Below, in pieces: positions 26,792 through 34,966 of a stretch of 64,000 nt of DNA (position 1 is its first letter; the number at the start of each line of letters is the position of its first letter). Source of the DNA: Massilia aurea. GTDB lineage: Bacteria; Pseudomonadota; Gammaproteobacteria; Burkholderiales; Burkholderiaceae_D. Under the pieces are notes generated by a model, which was given only the letters and a program-made list of their open reading frames with translations, ran no database searches and was not told where the DNA came from. The DNA lies in assembly GCF_014200505.1 (NCBI RefSeq), contig NZ_JACHBX010000001.1, forward strand, positions 1,364,001 to 1,428,000. The letters run 5' to 3'. The position numbers and the translations under genes are program-made.

Positions 26792-29091
26792 CCTTGAATC
26801 ACACGCTGCGCCTGGCGCTTGCCGCCACCAGCCTTGGCTTCGGCCTGACCTTTGCCGGCGCCGCGCTGGCCGCTCCCGACCTCGTCTTGCGCTACCACGC
26901 GCCCGCGCAGGACAACGACACCGGCTGGGAGAAGGAAGCGCTCCCGATCGGCAATGGCCGCATCGGCGCCATGGTGTTCGGCCAGCCGGGCCGCGAACAC
27001 CTGCAGTTCAACGACATCACGCTCTGGACCGGCGACGACAAGACGATGGGCGCTTTTCAACCCTTCGGCGATGTGCTGGTCGACCTGCCAGCCCATGCGA
27101 GCGGTGTGACCAACTACCGCCGCACGCTCGACCTGGTACGCGGCGTGCACACGGTCACCTACACGCACGATGGCGTGAACTACAAGCGCGAAGCGTGGGC
27201 CAGTTATCCAGCCCAGGTGATCGTCTTGCGCCTGTCGGCCGACAAGCCGGGCCGCTACACGGGCAGTGTCGCATTGACCGACCGCCACGGCGCCAACCTG
27301 GCCGTCAGCGGCAACCGCCTCTACGCGGCGGGCACGCTGGCCGGCTTTGTGTTGCCCGACCAGGCGCCGAGCACGAACGTGATGTCGTACGCGAGCCAGG
27401 TGCAGGTGCAGAATGACGGCGGCAAGCTGGCCGTCGACGGCAAGCGGATCGGCTTTGCGAATGCGAATTCGCTCACGCTGGTGCTAGGCGCCGGCACCAG
27501 TTTCGTGATGGATCCGGCGCGCCGCTTCGAAGGCGGCCACCCGCTGGCGCGCGTGACGCAGCAAGTAAGCACGGCCGCGGCGCGCCCCGTCGACGAGCTG
27601 CGCGTCGAACACGAGCGCGATCTGGGCGGGCTGCTCAAGCGGGTCGAGCTCGATCTGGGCCCGACGCTCGCCGAGCGCCGCACGCTGCCGACCGATGCGC
27701 GCCTGCTGGCCTATACGCGCGAAGGCGGCGACCCGGAACTCGAAGCCCAGTATTTCCAGTATGGCCGCTACCTCCTCACCGCCAGTTCGCGCGGCTCGCT
27801 GCCGGCCAATCTGCAGGGCCTGTGGAACAACAGCTATGCGCCGCCATGGAACGCCGACTACCACACCAATATCAACGTCCAGATGAATTACTGGCCGGCC
27901 GAGGTGACGAACCTCTCCGAGCTGGCCGAGCCGTTCTTCGGTTTTGTGAATGGCCTGGCGCCGGTCTGGCGTCAGCAGACGGCGCAGGAATTCAAGGGCA
28001 AGGATGGCAAGCCAATACGTGGCTGGACGCTGCGCACCGAGTCGAACCCGTTCGGCGCGATGGGCTACCTGTGGAACAAGACGGGCAACGCCTGGTACGC
28101 CCAGCACTTTTGGGAGCATTACGCATTCACGCGCGACGAACGCTTCCTGCGCGAGACGGCCTATCCGATGATGAAGGAGGCTGCCGCCTTCTGGCAGGAC
28201 TACCTGAAGGTGTTGCCCGACGGGCGTCTGGTGGCCCCGCAAGGCTGGTCGCCCGAGCACGGCCCGGTCGAAGACGGTGTCGCCTATGACCAGCAGATCG
28301 TCTGGGACCTCTTCAACAACACCGTCGAAGCAGCAGGCATCCTGGACGTCGATCCCGAACTGCGCGCCGAGCTGACGAACATGCGCGACCGCCTGGCCGG
28401 CCCGCGCATCGGCAGCTGGGGCCAGTTGCTTGAATGGCTGGACGAGAAACACGATCCGGTGCTCGATACGCCCCATGACACGCACCGCCACGTGTCGCAC
28501 CTTTTCGCACTGTTCCCGGGGCGCCAGATCGGGCCCGTCAAAACGCCGGAGCTGGCCGCTGCCGCCAAGCGCACGCTCGAAGCGCGGGGCGACGCCGGCA
28601 CCGGCTGGTCGATGGCGTGGAAGATGGCGTTCTGGGCCCGCCTGCACGACGGCGAACGCGCCCACCGCATGCTGCGCGGCGTGCTGGCCGCGCCGGGCGC
28701 CCGCGCCGCCGAGCAGGGCGGCATCTTCTCGGAACATAACAACGCAGGCGGCACCTACCCGAACCTGCTTGATGCGCACCCGCCATTCCAGATCGACGGC
28801 AATTTCGGCGCCACCGCCGCGATGGCCGAAATGCTCGTGCAATCGCACGCGGGCGAGATCCAGGTCTTGCCCGGGTTGCCCAAGGCCTGGGCCACCGGCT
28901 CGGTCAAGGGCCTGCGTGCGCGCGGCGGCTTTGAAGTCGACATCGTCTGGCGCAAGGGGCTGCTGAAGAACGTCACCGTGCGCGCCCCGTCGAACGACGG
29001 CAAGGTCAAGCTGCGCTACGGCGCCTGGGTGACCGAAGTCGAGCTCAAACAAGGGCAGAGCCGCACCGTGTCTGCCTCGCTGTTCAAATAA
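26788..29091 (+). CDS. Glycoside hydrolase family 95 alpha-L-fucosidase (secreted)
   Basis: A 767-residue protein with a signal peptide cleaved near residue 29 (ALAAPDLVLRYHAPA). The GH95 start DTGWEKEALPIGNGRIGAMVFG and LQFNDITLWTGD are clear. Catalytic-site texts are NINVQMNYWPAEVTNLSEL (the asparagine pair), LLEWLDEKHDPVLDTPHDTH (the acid) and FQIDGNFGATAAMAEML (the aspartate). The family removes 1,2-linked alpha-L-fucose, and some members remove alpha-galactose. In xyloglucan this would trim the fucosylated side chain. Translation is probably coupled to GH74 through the ATGA overlap. Confidence 0.88.
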   Translation: MTLNHTLRLALAATSLGFGLTFAGAALAAPDLVLRYHAPAQDNDTGWEKEALPIGNGRIGAMVFGQPGREHLQFNDITLWTGDDKTMGAFQPFGDVLVDLPAHASGVTNYRRTLDLVRGVHTVTYTHDGVNYKREAWASYPAQVIVLRLSADKPGRYTGSVALTDRHGANLAVSGNRLYAAGTLAGFVLPDQAPSTNVMSYASQVQVQNDGGKLAVDGKRIGFANANSLTLVLGAGTSFVMDPARRFEGGHPLARVTQQVSTAAARPVDELRVEHERDLGGLLKRVELDLGPTLAERRTLPTDARLLAYTREGGDPELEAQYFQYGRYLLTASSRGSLPANLQGLWNNSYAPPWNADYHTNINVQMNYWPAEVTNLSELAEPFFGFVNGLAPVWRQQTAQEFKGKDGKPIRGWTLRTESNPFGAMGYLWNKTGNAWYAQHFWEHYAFTRDERFLRETAYPMMKEAAAFWQDYLKVLPDGRLVAPQGWSPEHGPVEDGVAYDQQIVWDLFNNTVEAAGILDVDPELRAELTNMRDRLAGPRIGSWGQLLEWLDEKHDPVLDTPHDTHRHVSHLFALFPGRQIGPVKTPELAAAAKRTLEARGDAGTGWSMAWKMAFWARLHDGERAHRMLRGVLAAPGARAAEQGGIFSEHNNAGGTYPNLLDAHPPFQIDGNFGATAAMAEMLVQSHAGEIQVLPGLPKAWATGSVKGLRARGGFEVDIVWRKGLLKNVTVRAPSNDGKVKLRYGAWVTEVELKQGQSRTVSASLFK

Positions 29092-29121
29092 AAAAACGAC
29101 ACCACGAAGGAGACAACCCGC

Positions 29122-30807
29122 ATGAAGCTGAACCAGATCGCCCGCCGCCTGACGCATCTCGCGCCACTGTGCCTGGCCTTGACGGCGCACGGCGCGCTGG
29201 CCGCGCCCGACCTGCCACGCCTCGAAAGCAAGGACGGCCGCCACGCCCTGATCGTCGACGGCGCGCCGTTCACGATGCTGGCCGGCCAGGCCCACAACTC
29301 CAGCAACTACCCGGCGGCCTTGCCGAAGGTCTGGGCCGCGCTGAAGGATGCCGGCGCCAACACGCTCGAGATGCCGATCGCGTGGGAGCAGGTCGAACCG
29401 AAGGAGGGCAGCTTCGACTTCAGCTTCCTTGACACGCTGGTGAAACAGGCGCGCGAACACAAGATCCGCCTCGTGATCGTCTGGTTCGGCACCTGGAAGA
29501 ACACGGGGCCCGGCTACCTGCCGGAATGGGTCAAGTTCGACAATGCGCGCTTCCCGCGCATGAAGGACAAGGACGGCAAGACCGTCTACAGCCATTCGCC
29601 GTTCGCTGAAGAGACGCTGGCGCTGGACCGCCGTGCGTTCGTGCGCATGATGGAACACATCAAGAAGATCGACAGCGCGCACCGCACCGTGATCCTGGTA
29701 CAGGTCGAGAACGAAGTCGGTACCTACGGGGTGGAGCGCGACTTCGGCGCGCGCGCTCAGGCCGCGTTCGCGCAGCCCGTGCCGGCCGCCGTCGTGGCGC
29801 GCCAGACGCCGAAGGTTCAGGGCGTCACGAGCGGAACCTGGTCCCAGGTGTATGGCGACTACGCCGCCCAGTACTTCCATTCCTGGGCCATCGCCAGCTA
29901 CATCGAGTCGATCGCCAAGGCCGGCCGCGCAGTTTACGACTTGCCGATGTTCGTCAACAATGCACTGCGCGAACCGGCGCTGGACGGCAAACCGGCGGCA
30001 CTGTGGAAGGACGGTGGCGGTTTCGCCAGCGGCGGGCCAACCTACGACGTGCTCGATATCTACAAAGTGGCCGCGCCCCACATCGACTTCGCCGCGCCCG
30101 ACATCTATATGCCGGAATCGAAAAAAGTCACGGCGATCCTCAAGTCGTTCCAGCGGCCCGACAACGCATTGATGATCCCGGAGATGGGCAATGCACCCGG
30201 CTACGCGCGCTATGTCTACCAGGCCCTGGGCATGGGCGCAATCGGCGTGGCGCCGTTCGGCCTGGATTATGCCGAATACAGCAACTACCCACTGGGCGCG
30301 AAGCACACCGACAAGCGAATGGTCGAACCATTCGCCAAGGTGTACGGCGTGTTTGCACCAATGACGCGCCAGTGGGCGCGCTGGGCGTTCGAAGGCCGTA
30401 CCTACGGCGTGGCCGAGGGTGATGACCGCGCCGCGCAGACGGTGGCCATGAAGGGGTGGACGGCGAACGTGTCGTTCCGCGAGTTCCAGTTCGGCGAGCG
30501 CCAGTACCTGAAGGACAAGAACGAGTACCAGTCGGGCACCGAGCAGCCGGGTGGAGGCGTTGCGTTCGCGCAGATCGGCGACAACGAATTCGTCATCGTC
30601 GGCCAGCAGGCGCGCGTGAAGCTCTCCGGCAGCGGCGCCAACGACGGCAAGCCGTCGATGCTGGCGCGGGTCGAAGAAGGACGCTTCGACGCCAGCGGTA
30701 AATGGGTCATGGAGCGCAACTGGAATGGCGACCAGACCGATTACGGCCTGAACCTGCCGGCCACGCCGACCGTCCTCAAGGTCCGGCTGGGCACCTATAC
30801 CGAGTAA
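29122..30807 (+). CDS. Glycoside hydrolase family 35 beta-galactosidase (secreted)
   Basis: A 561-residue protein with a signal peptide (cleavage near HGALA-AP, residue ~28). The TIM barrel carries the acid/base glutamate in [14 protein letters not shown] (about residue 196) and the probable nucleophile in [17 protein letters not shown]. The C-terminal ~150 residues form the beta-sandwich found in this GH35 subgroup (DUF5597). The subgroup includes the xyloglucan beta-galactosidase of Cellvibrio japonicus, which removes galactose from xyloglucan side chains. It lies between GH95 and GH31 with an AAGGAGACAAC site before the ATG. The substrate is inferred from this context. Confidence 0.87.
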   Translation: MKLNQIARRLTHLAPLCLALTAHGALAAPDLPRLESKDGRHALIVDGAPFTMLAGQAHNSSNYPAALPKVWAALKDAGANTLEMPIAWEQVEPKEGSFDFSFLDTLVKQAREHKIRLVIVWFGTWKNTGPGYLPEWVKFDNARFPRMKDKDGKTVYSHSPFAEETLALDRRAFVRMMEHIKKIDSAHRTVILVQVENEVGTYGVERDFGARAQAAFAQPVPAAVVARQTPKVQGVTSGTWSQVYGDYAAQYFHSWAIASYIESIAKAGRAVYDLPMFVNNALREPALDGKPAALWKDGGGFASGGPTYDVLDIYKVAAPHIDFAAPDIYMPESKKVTAILKSFQRPDNALMIPEMGNAPGYARYVYQALGMGAIGVAPFGLDYAEYSNYPLGAKHTDKRMVEPFAKVYGVFAPMTRQWARWAFEGRTYGVAEGDDRAAQTVAMKGWTANVSFREFQFGERQYLKDKNEYQSGTEQPGGGVAFAQIGDNEFVIVGQQARVKLSGSGANDGKPSMLARVEEGRFDASGKWVMERNWNGDQTDYGLNLPATPTVLKVRLGTYTE

Positions 30808-30854
30808 GCCTAACAAGTAATAAGCATAAAAAGTACACAACAGGAGATCGACAA

Positions 30855-33722
30855 ATGCGTATGACACAAGTGGCGGCCGCAGTAGTGATGCTGGCGGCAA
30901 CCGGGGCCGATGCCGGCACCTTCCAACAGACCGCGACCGGTATCGAGGTGCGTCCTGACAGCGGCGCCAAGGTGGTGCGGCTGAACCTCATGAGCGACAA
31001 CATCGTCCAGGTGGTCAAGCTCGACCAGGCCGACAAGACGCTCACGCCATCCCTGATGACGGTCGCCAAGCCATGCGCGAGCAGCTGCGCCTTCACCGTC
31101 ACGCCCGGCAAGGACTCGGTCCAGCTCAAGGCCGGCAAGATCGCCGCCACCGTGTCGCTCAAGGATGGCCAGGTCGCCTTCTTCGATGCGAATGGCAAGC
31201 GCTTCCTGGCGCAGGCATCCGAATCGATGCAGCCCGTGAACGTGGGCGGCAAGCCGTTCGTGGCGATCAAGCAGGGCTTCAACCACGGCACGAAGGATGC
31301 GTATTACGGCCTGGGCCAGCACCAGAACAACCAGATGAACTACAACGGCGAAGACGTGCTGCTCCAGCAGCACAATATGATCGCCGCGGTGCCGTTCGTC
31401 GTGTCCGACAAGGGCTATGGCGTCCTGTGGGATAACAATTCGATCTCGCGCTTCGGTGACCAGACGCCGTACGATCTGATGTCGCGTGACCTGGTGCTGC
31501 GCGGCGCCGATGGCAAGAGCGAAGGCCTGACGGCCCGCTACTACATCGGCGGCAAGCTGGCGCTGACGCGCCAGGAGAAAGACATCGATTACCAGTACCT
31601 GAAGGACCTCGACGAGAACTGGCCGAAAGAGCTCGGCCCGCACAAGGACTTGAAGGACGTGCGCGTGGTCTGGGAAGGCACGATGAGCAGCGACAAGCCA
31701 GGCGTGCACAAGATGCAGCTGTACTCGTCGGACTACGCGACGCTGACCGTCGACGGCAAGCAGGTCATGGACGTCTGGCGCATGGGCTGGAACCCGTGGT
31801 ACCACAACTTCGAAGTCAAGTTCGCCAAAAACAAGCCGGTCAAGCTGCACTTGGAGTGGAAGCCATCGGGCGGCATGGTCGCGATCACGCACAACAATCC
31901 GTTGCCGGCGCCGGAGCGCCATTCGCTGACGCTGTCGTCCGAGATCGCCGAGGCGATCAACTACTACGTGATCAGCGGCGAGAACATGGACCGCGCGATT
32001 GCCGGCTACCGCCACCTGACCGGCCAGCAGCCGATGATGCCGAAGTGGTCGTACGGCTTCTGGCAATCGCGCCAGCGCTACGAGACGCAGCAGCAGCTGC
32101 TCGACACGGTGACCGAATACCGCAAGCGCGGCTGGCCGCTCGATAACATCGTGCAGGACTGGTTCTACTGGCCCGAGGATGGCTGGGGTTCGCACGACTT
32201 CGACCAGAAGCGCTTCCCCGACCCGAAGGGCATGGTCGACGCGGTGCACAAGCAGAACGCGCGCATCATGCTGTCGGTGTGGGGCAAGTTCTACGCCAAT
32301 ACCGACAACTATAAGGAGCTCGAGTCCAAGGGCTATATGTGGACCAAGAACGTCGAGAACGGCTCGCGTGACTGGGTCGGCAAGGGTTACCTGAACAGCC
32401 ACTACGATCCCTACACCAAGGAAGCGCGCGACATCTATTACCGCCAGCTGAAAACCAAACTGGTCGACCTGGGCTTTGACGCATGGTGGATGGACAATAC
32501 CGAGCCTGACGTGTTGTCCAACAGCCGCCTGGAAGACTTCAAGGAACTGATCGGCCCGACCGTGTATGGCGCCGGCGAAATCACGTTCAACCCGTATAGC
32601 CTGGTGAGCACGGGCGCGATGGCCGATGGCCTGGCGCGCGACCAGCCGGACAAACGCCAGTTCATCCTGTCGCGTTCGGGCTTTGCCGGCATCCAGCGCA
32701 ATTCGGTGGCAGTGTGGAGCGGCGACACGGTCGGCCGCTGGAACAACCTGTTCGACCAGATCGCATCGGGCACGAACATGTCGATGTCGGGCATCCCGAA
32801 CTGGACCCACGACATCGGCGGCTACGCGCAGGAAGTGCGCTACCAGACGGGCGACGTGGGCTCGGCCCAGGAAAACCGCGTCACATCGCGCGCCGAAGCC
32901 AATCCGGAAGACATGAAGGAATGGCGTGAATTGAACCAGCGCTGGTTCCAGTTCGGCGCCTTCACGCCGCTGTTCCGCTCGCACGGTGAAGTGGTCAAGC
33001 GCGAGATCTACAATATCGCCAATGGCGACGACACCATGCGCGACAATATGGTGTGGTACCTGAAGCTGCGCTATCGCCTGATGCCGTACATTTACACGAT
33101 GGCGGCCGACACGCACTACGGTTCGGGCACGATGATGCGTGGCCTGGTGATGGACTTCCCGCACGACGAGAAGGTCAAGAACATCAAGGACCAGTACATG
33201 TTCGGTCCATCGTTCCTGGTGGCACCGGTGTACGTGTACAAGGCCACGTCGCGCCAGGTGTACCTGCCGGCGGGCGCGGACTGGTATGACTTCCATACGG
33301 GCGAGCGCTTCAAGGGCGGCGCCACGCGCACCGTGCAGGCGCCGCGCGAGCGTATGCCGCTGTTCGTCAAGGCCGGCTCGGTCATCACGGCGGGTCCGGT
33401 GACGCAGTACGTGGACGAGAAGCCGGATGCACCGGTCACGCTGTTCGTGTATGCGGGCGCCAATGGTGAAGCCACGCTGTACGAAGACGACGGCGTGACC
33501 AATGCCTACGAGCGTGGTGAAGCCAGCCGCATCCGCATCGCCTACGACGACAAGACGGGCGTCGTGCAGATCGGCGAGCGCGCCGGCCAGTACAAGGGCA
33601 TGCCGATGAAGCGCGAGTTCAAGGTGCGCGTCATCAAGCCGGGCGTGTCGACGGCAGAGAACCTGGACGCGGCCGACAAGACCGTGGTCTATGACGGCAA
33701 GCCGGTAACCATCAAGCTGTAA
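30855..33722 (+). CDS. Glycoside hydrolase family 31 alpha-xylosidase with PA14 insert (secreted)
   Basis: A 955-residue protein; the ATG at 30855 has an AGGAGATCG site and gives a signal peptide ending near GADA-GT. After an N-terminal beta-sandwich, a PA14-like insert lies at about residues 235-350 (WEGTMSSDKPGVHKMQLYSS, LTVDGKQVMDVW). The barrel follows, with WMDNTEPD holding the nucleophile aspartate and GIPNWTHDIGG the acid region. A PA14 insert is known from the xyloglucan alpha-xylosidase of Cellvibrio japonicus, which removes alpha-1,6-xylose from the end of xyloglucan oligosaccharides. This enzyme links depolymerisation to the xylose pathway. A terminator follows the stop. Confidence 0.9.
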   Translation: MRMTQVAAAVVMLAATGADAGTFQQTATGIEVRPDSGAKVVRLNLMSDNIVQVVKLDQADKTLTPSLMTVAKPCASSCAFTVTPGKDSVQLKAGKIAATVSLKDGQVAFFDANGKRFLAQASESMQPVNVGGKPFVAIKQGFNHGTKDAYYGLGQHQNNQMNYNGEDVLLQQHNMIAAVPFVVSDKGYGVLWDNNSISRFGDQTPYDLMSRDLVLRGADGKSEGLTARYYIGGKLALTRQEKDIDYQYLKDLDENWPKELGPHKDLKDVRVVWEGTMSSDKPGVHKMQLYSSDYATLTVDGKQVMDVWRMGWNPWYHNFEVKFAKNKPVKLHLEWKPSGGMVAITHNNPLPAPERHSLTLSSEIAEAINYYVISGENMDRAIAGYRHLTGQQPMMPKWSYGFWQSRQRYETQQQLLDTVTEYRKRGWPLDNIVQDWFYWPEDGWGSHDFDQKRFPDPKGMVDAVHKQNARIMLSVWGKFYANTDNYKELESKGYMWTKNVENGSRDWVGKGYLNSHYDPYTKEARDIYYRQLKTKLVDLGFDAWWMDNTEPDVLSNSRLEDFKELIGPTVYGAGEITFNPYSLVSTGAMADGLARDQPDKRQFILSRSGFAGIQRNSVAVWSGDTVGRWNNLFDQIASGTNMSMSGIPNWTHDIGGYAQEVRYQTGDVGSAQENRVTSRAEANPEDMKEWRELNQRWFQFGAFTPLFRSHGEVVKREIYNIANGDDTMRDNMVWYLKLRYRLMPYIYTMAADTHYGSGTMMRGLVMDFPHDEKVKNIKDQYMFGPSFLVAPVYVYKATSRQVYLPAGADWYDFHTGERFKGGATRTVQAPRERMPLFVKAGSVITAGPVTQYVDEKPDAPVTLFVYAGANGEATLYEDDGVTNAYERGEASRIRIAYDDKTGVVQIGERAGQYKGMPMKREFKVRVIKPGVSTAENLDAADKTVVYDGKPVTIKL

Positions 33723-33742
33723 TCGTTACGGCGCTTAGCAAC

Positions 33743-33773
33743 AGCCGGGTGCCAGCGCGCGCCCGGCTTTTTT
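33743..33773 (+). terminator. Intrinsic terminator after GH31
   Basis: AGCCGGG (33743-33749) pairs with CCCGGCT (33762-33768) and is followed by six T. Its T run ends 13 bases before the next gene's ATG, so expression of the esterase must depend partly on read-through or on an upstream internal promoter. Confidence 0.75.
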
Positions 33774-33786
33774 CGTACTGACTTCC

Positions 33787-34878
33787 ATGAAAAATCTCGC
33801 GTATTCACTCGTCCTGGCCGCCTTGCTGCACCTGGCGCCGGCTGGCGCTGCCAATCAGATCGCCGCAGATCATCCGCATCTGGCCTACACGGGGCGCGTC
33901 GACATGGCCGATGCCAAAGCGCCTGTCCTGAGCTGGCCTGGCACGTCGATCGCCGCCAATTTCACCGGGACCTCGCTGGCCATCGTGCTCGACGACCAGA
34001 ACGGCAAGAATTACTTCAATGTGTTCGTCGATGGCGACACCACGCGACCGGTCATCCTGCAGCTCGAGAAGGGCAGCAAGACCTACCTGGTCGCCAATGG
34101 CCTGGCGCCAGGCGCGCACCGTTTTCTGCTCACCAAACGCACCGAGGGCGAGGAGGGCGCGACCGTCTTCAAGGGCATCGAGCTCGATGACGAGGCGACG
34201 CTGGCGCTGCCGCCCCCACGGCCCAAGCGCAGGATCGAATTCTTTGGCGATTCGATCACGAGCGGCATGGGCAATGAAGCACCCGACGACGGTCGGGACG
34301 ACCTGGGCAAGGACAAGAACAACTACCAATCCTACGCGTCGATCGCGGCGCGCCAGCTTGGCGCCGAAGCGCACATCACGTCGCAGAGCGGGATCGGCGT
34401 CATGATCAGCTGGTTCCCCTTCACGATGCCGGATTTTTATGACCAACTGAATGCCGTCGGCGACAACGACAGCCGCTGGGACTTCAAGCGCTGGACGCCC
34501 GATGTCGTCGTCGTCAACCTGATGCAGAACGACAGCTGGCTGATCGGGCGCGATCACAAGCTGCAGCCGGAACCGACGGATGCGCAGCGCATCGCGGCCT
34601 ACCAGGCCTTCGTTGCCCGCGTGCGCGCGCTGTATCCGAAAGCGTACATCGTTTGCGCGCTGGGGAGCATGGATGCGACCCGCGCCGGTTCCGTGTGGCC
34701 AGGCTACGTTACGTCGGCGGTGGCGAACCTGCGCGCATCAGGCGACGCGCGCATCGATACGCTGTTCTTCCCGTTCACCGGCTACGGCCAGCATCCGCGC
34801 GTCAAACAGCATCAGGCCAATGCGGATTTGCTGACTGCATTCGTGCGAACCAAGATGGGCTGGACGGGGGCCGAGTAA
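33787..34878 (+). CDS. Secreted carbohydrate esterase, CE2-type SGNH hydrolase
   Basis: A 363-residue protein with a signal peptide (cleavage near AGAA-NQ, residue ~22). Residues ~30-145 form the N-terminal jelly-roll of CE2 enzymes (YTGRVDMADAKAPVLSWPGT, then NYFNVFVDGD). The SGNH domain carries the nucleophile serine in IEFFGDSITSGMGNEA, the glycine loop at SQSGIGVMISW, VVVNLMQNDSW and the catalytic histidine in GYGQHPRVKQHQANADLL. CE2 esterases remove acetyl groups from plant polysaccharides. It follows GH31 and would deacetylate xyloglucan. No clear ribosome site is seen before the ATG. Confidence 0.87.
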   Translation: MKNLAYSLVLAALLHLAPAGAANQIAADHPHLAYTGRVDMADAKAPVLSWPGTSIAANFTGTSLAIVLDDQNGKNYFNVFVDGDTTRPVILQLEKGSKTYLVANGLAPGAHRFLLTKRTEGEEGATVFKGIELDDEATLALPPPRPKRRIEFFGDSITSGMGNEAPDDGRDDLGKDKNNYQSYASIAARQLGAEAHITSQSGIGVMISWFPFTMPDFYDQLNAVGDNDSRWDFKRWTPDVVVVNLMQNDSWLIGRDHKLQPEPTDAQRIAAYQAFVARVRALYPKAYIVCALGSMDATRAGSVWPGYVTSAVANLRASGDARIDTLFFPFTGYGQHPRVKQHQANADLLTAFVRTKMGWTGAE

Positions 34879-34902
34879 CGGTGCAGTGCCTGTCATGCCA
34901 CG

Positions 34903-34925
34903 AGCGAGAACGTTGCATTCTCGCT
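34903..34925. terminator. Hairpin between convergent esterase and surface-protein genes
   Basis: AGCGAGAA (34903-34910) pairs perfectly with TTCTCGCT (34918-34925) around CGTTGCA. It lies between the two stops (34878 and 34967). No long T run is present on either side, so its role as a bidirectional terminator is only likely. Confidence 0.45.
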
Positions 34926-34966
34926 GGCGCGGATTGTCGCTTGCAGAAATTTCCCGGCAGGTCAGC

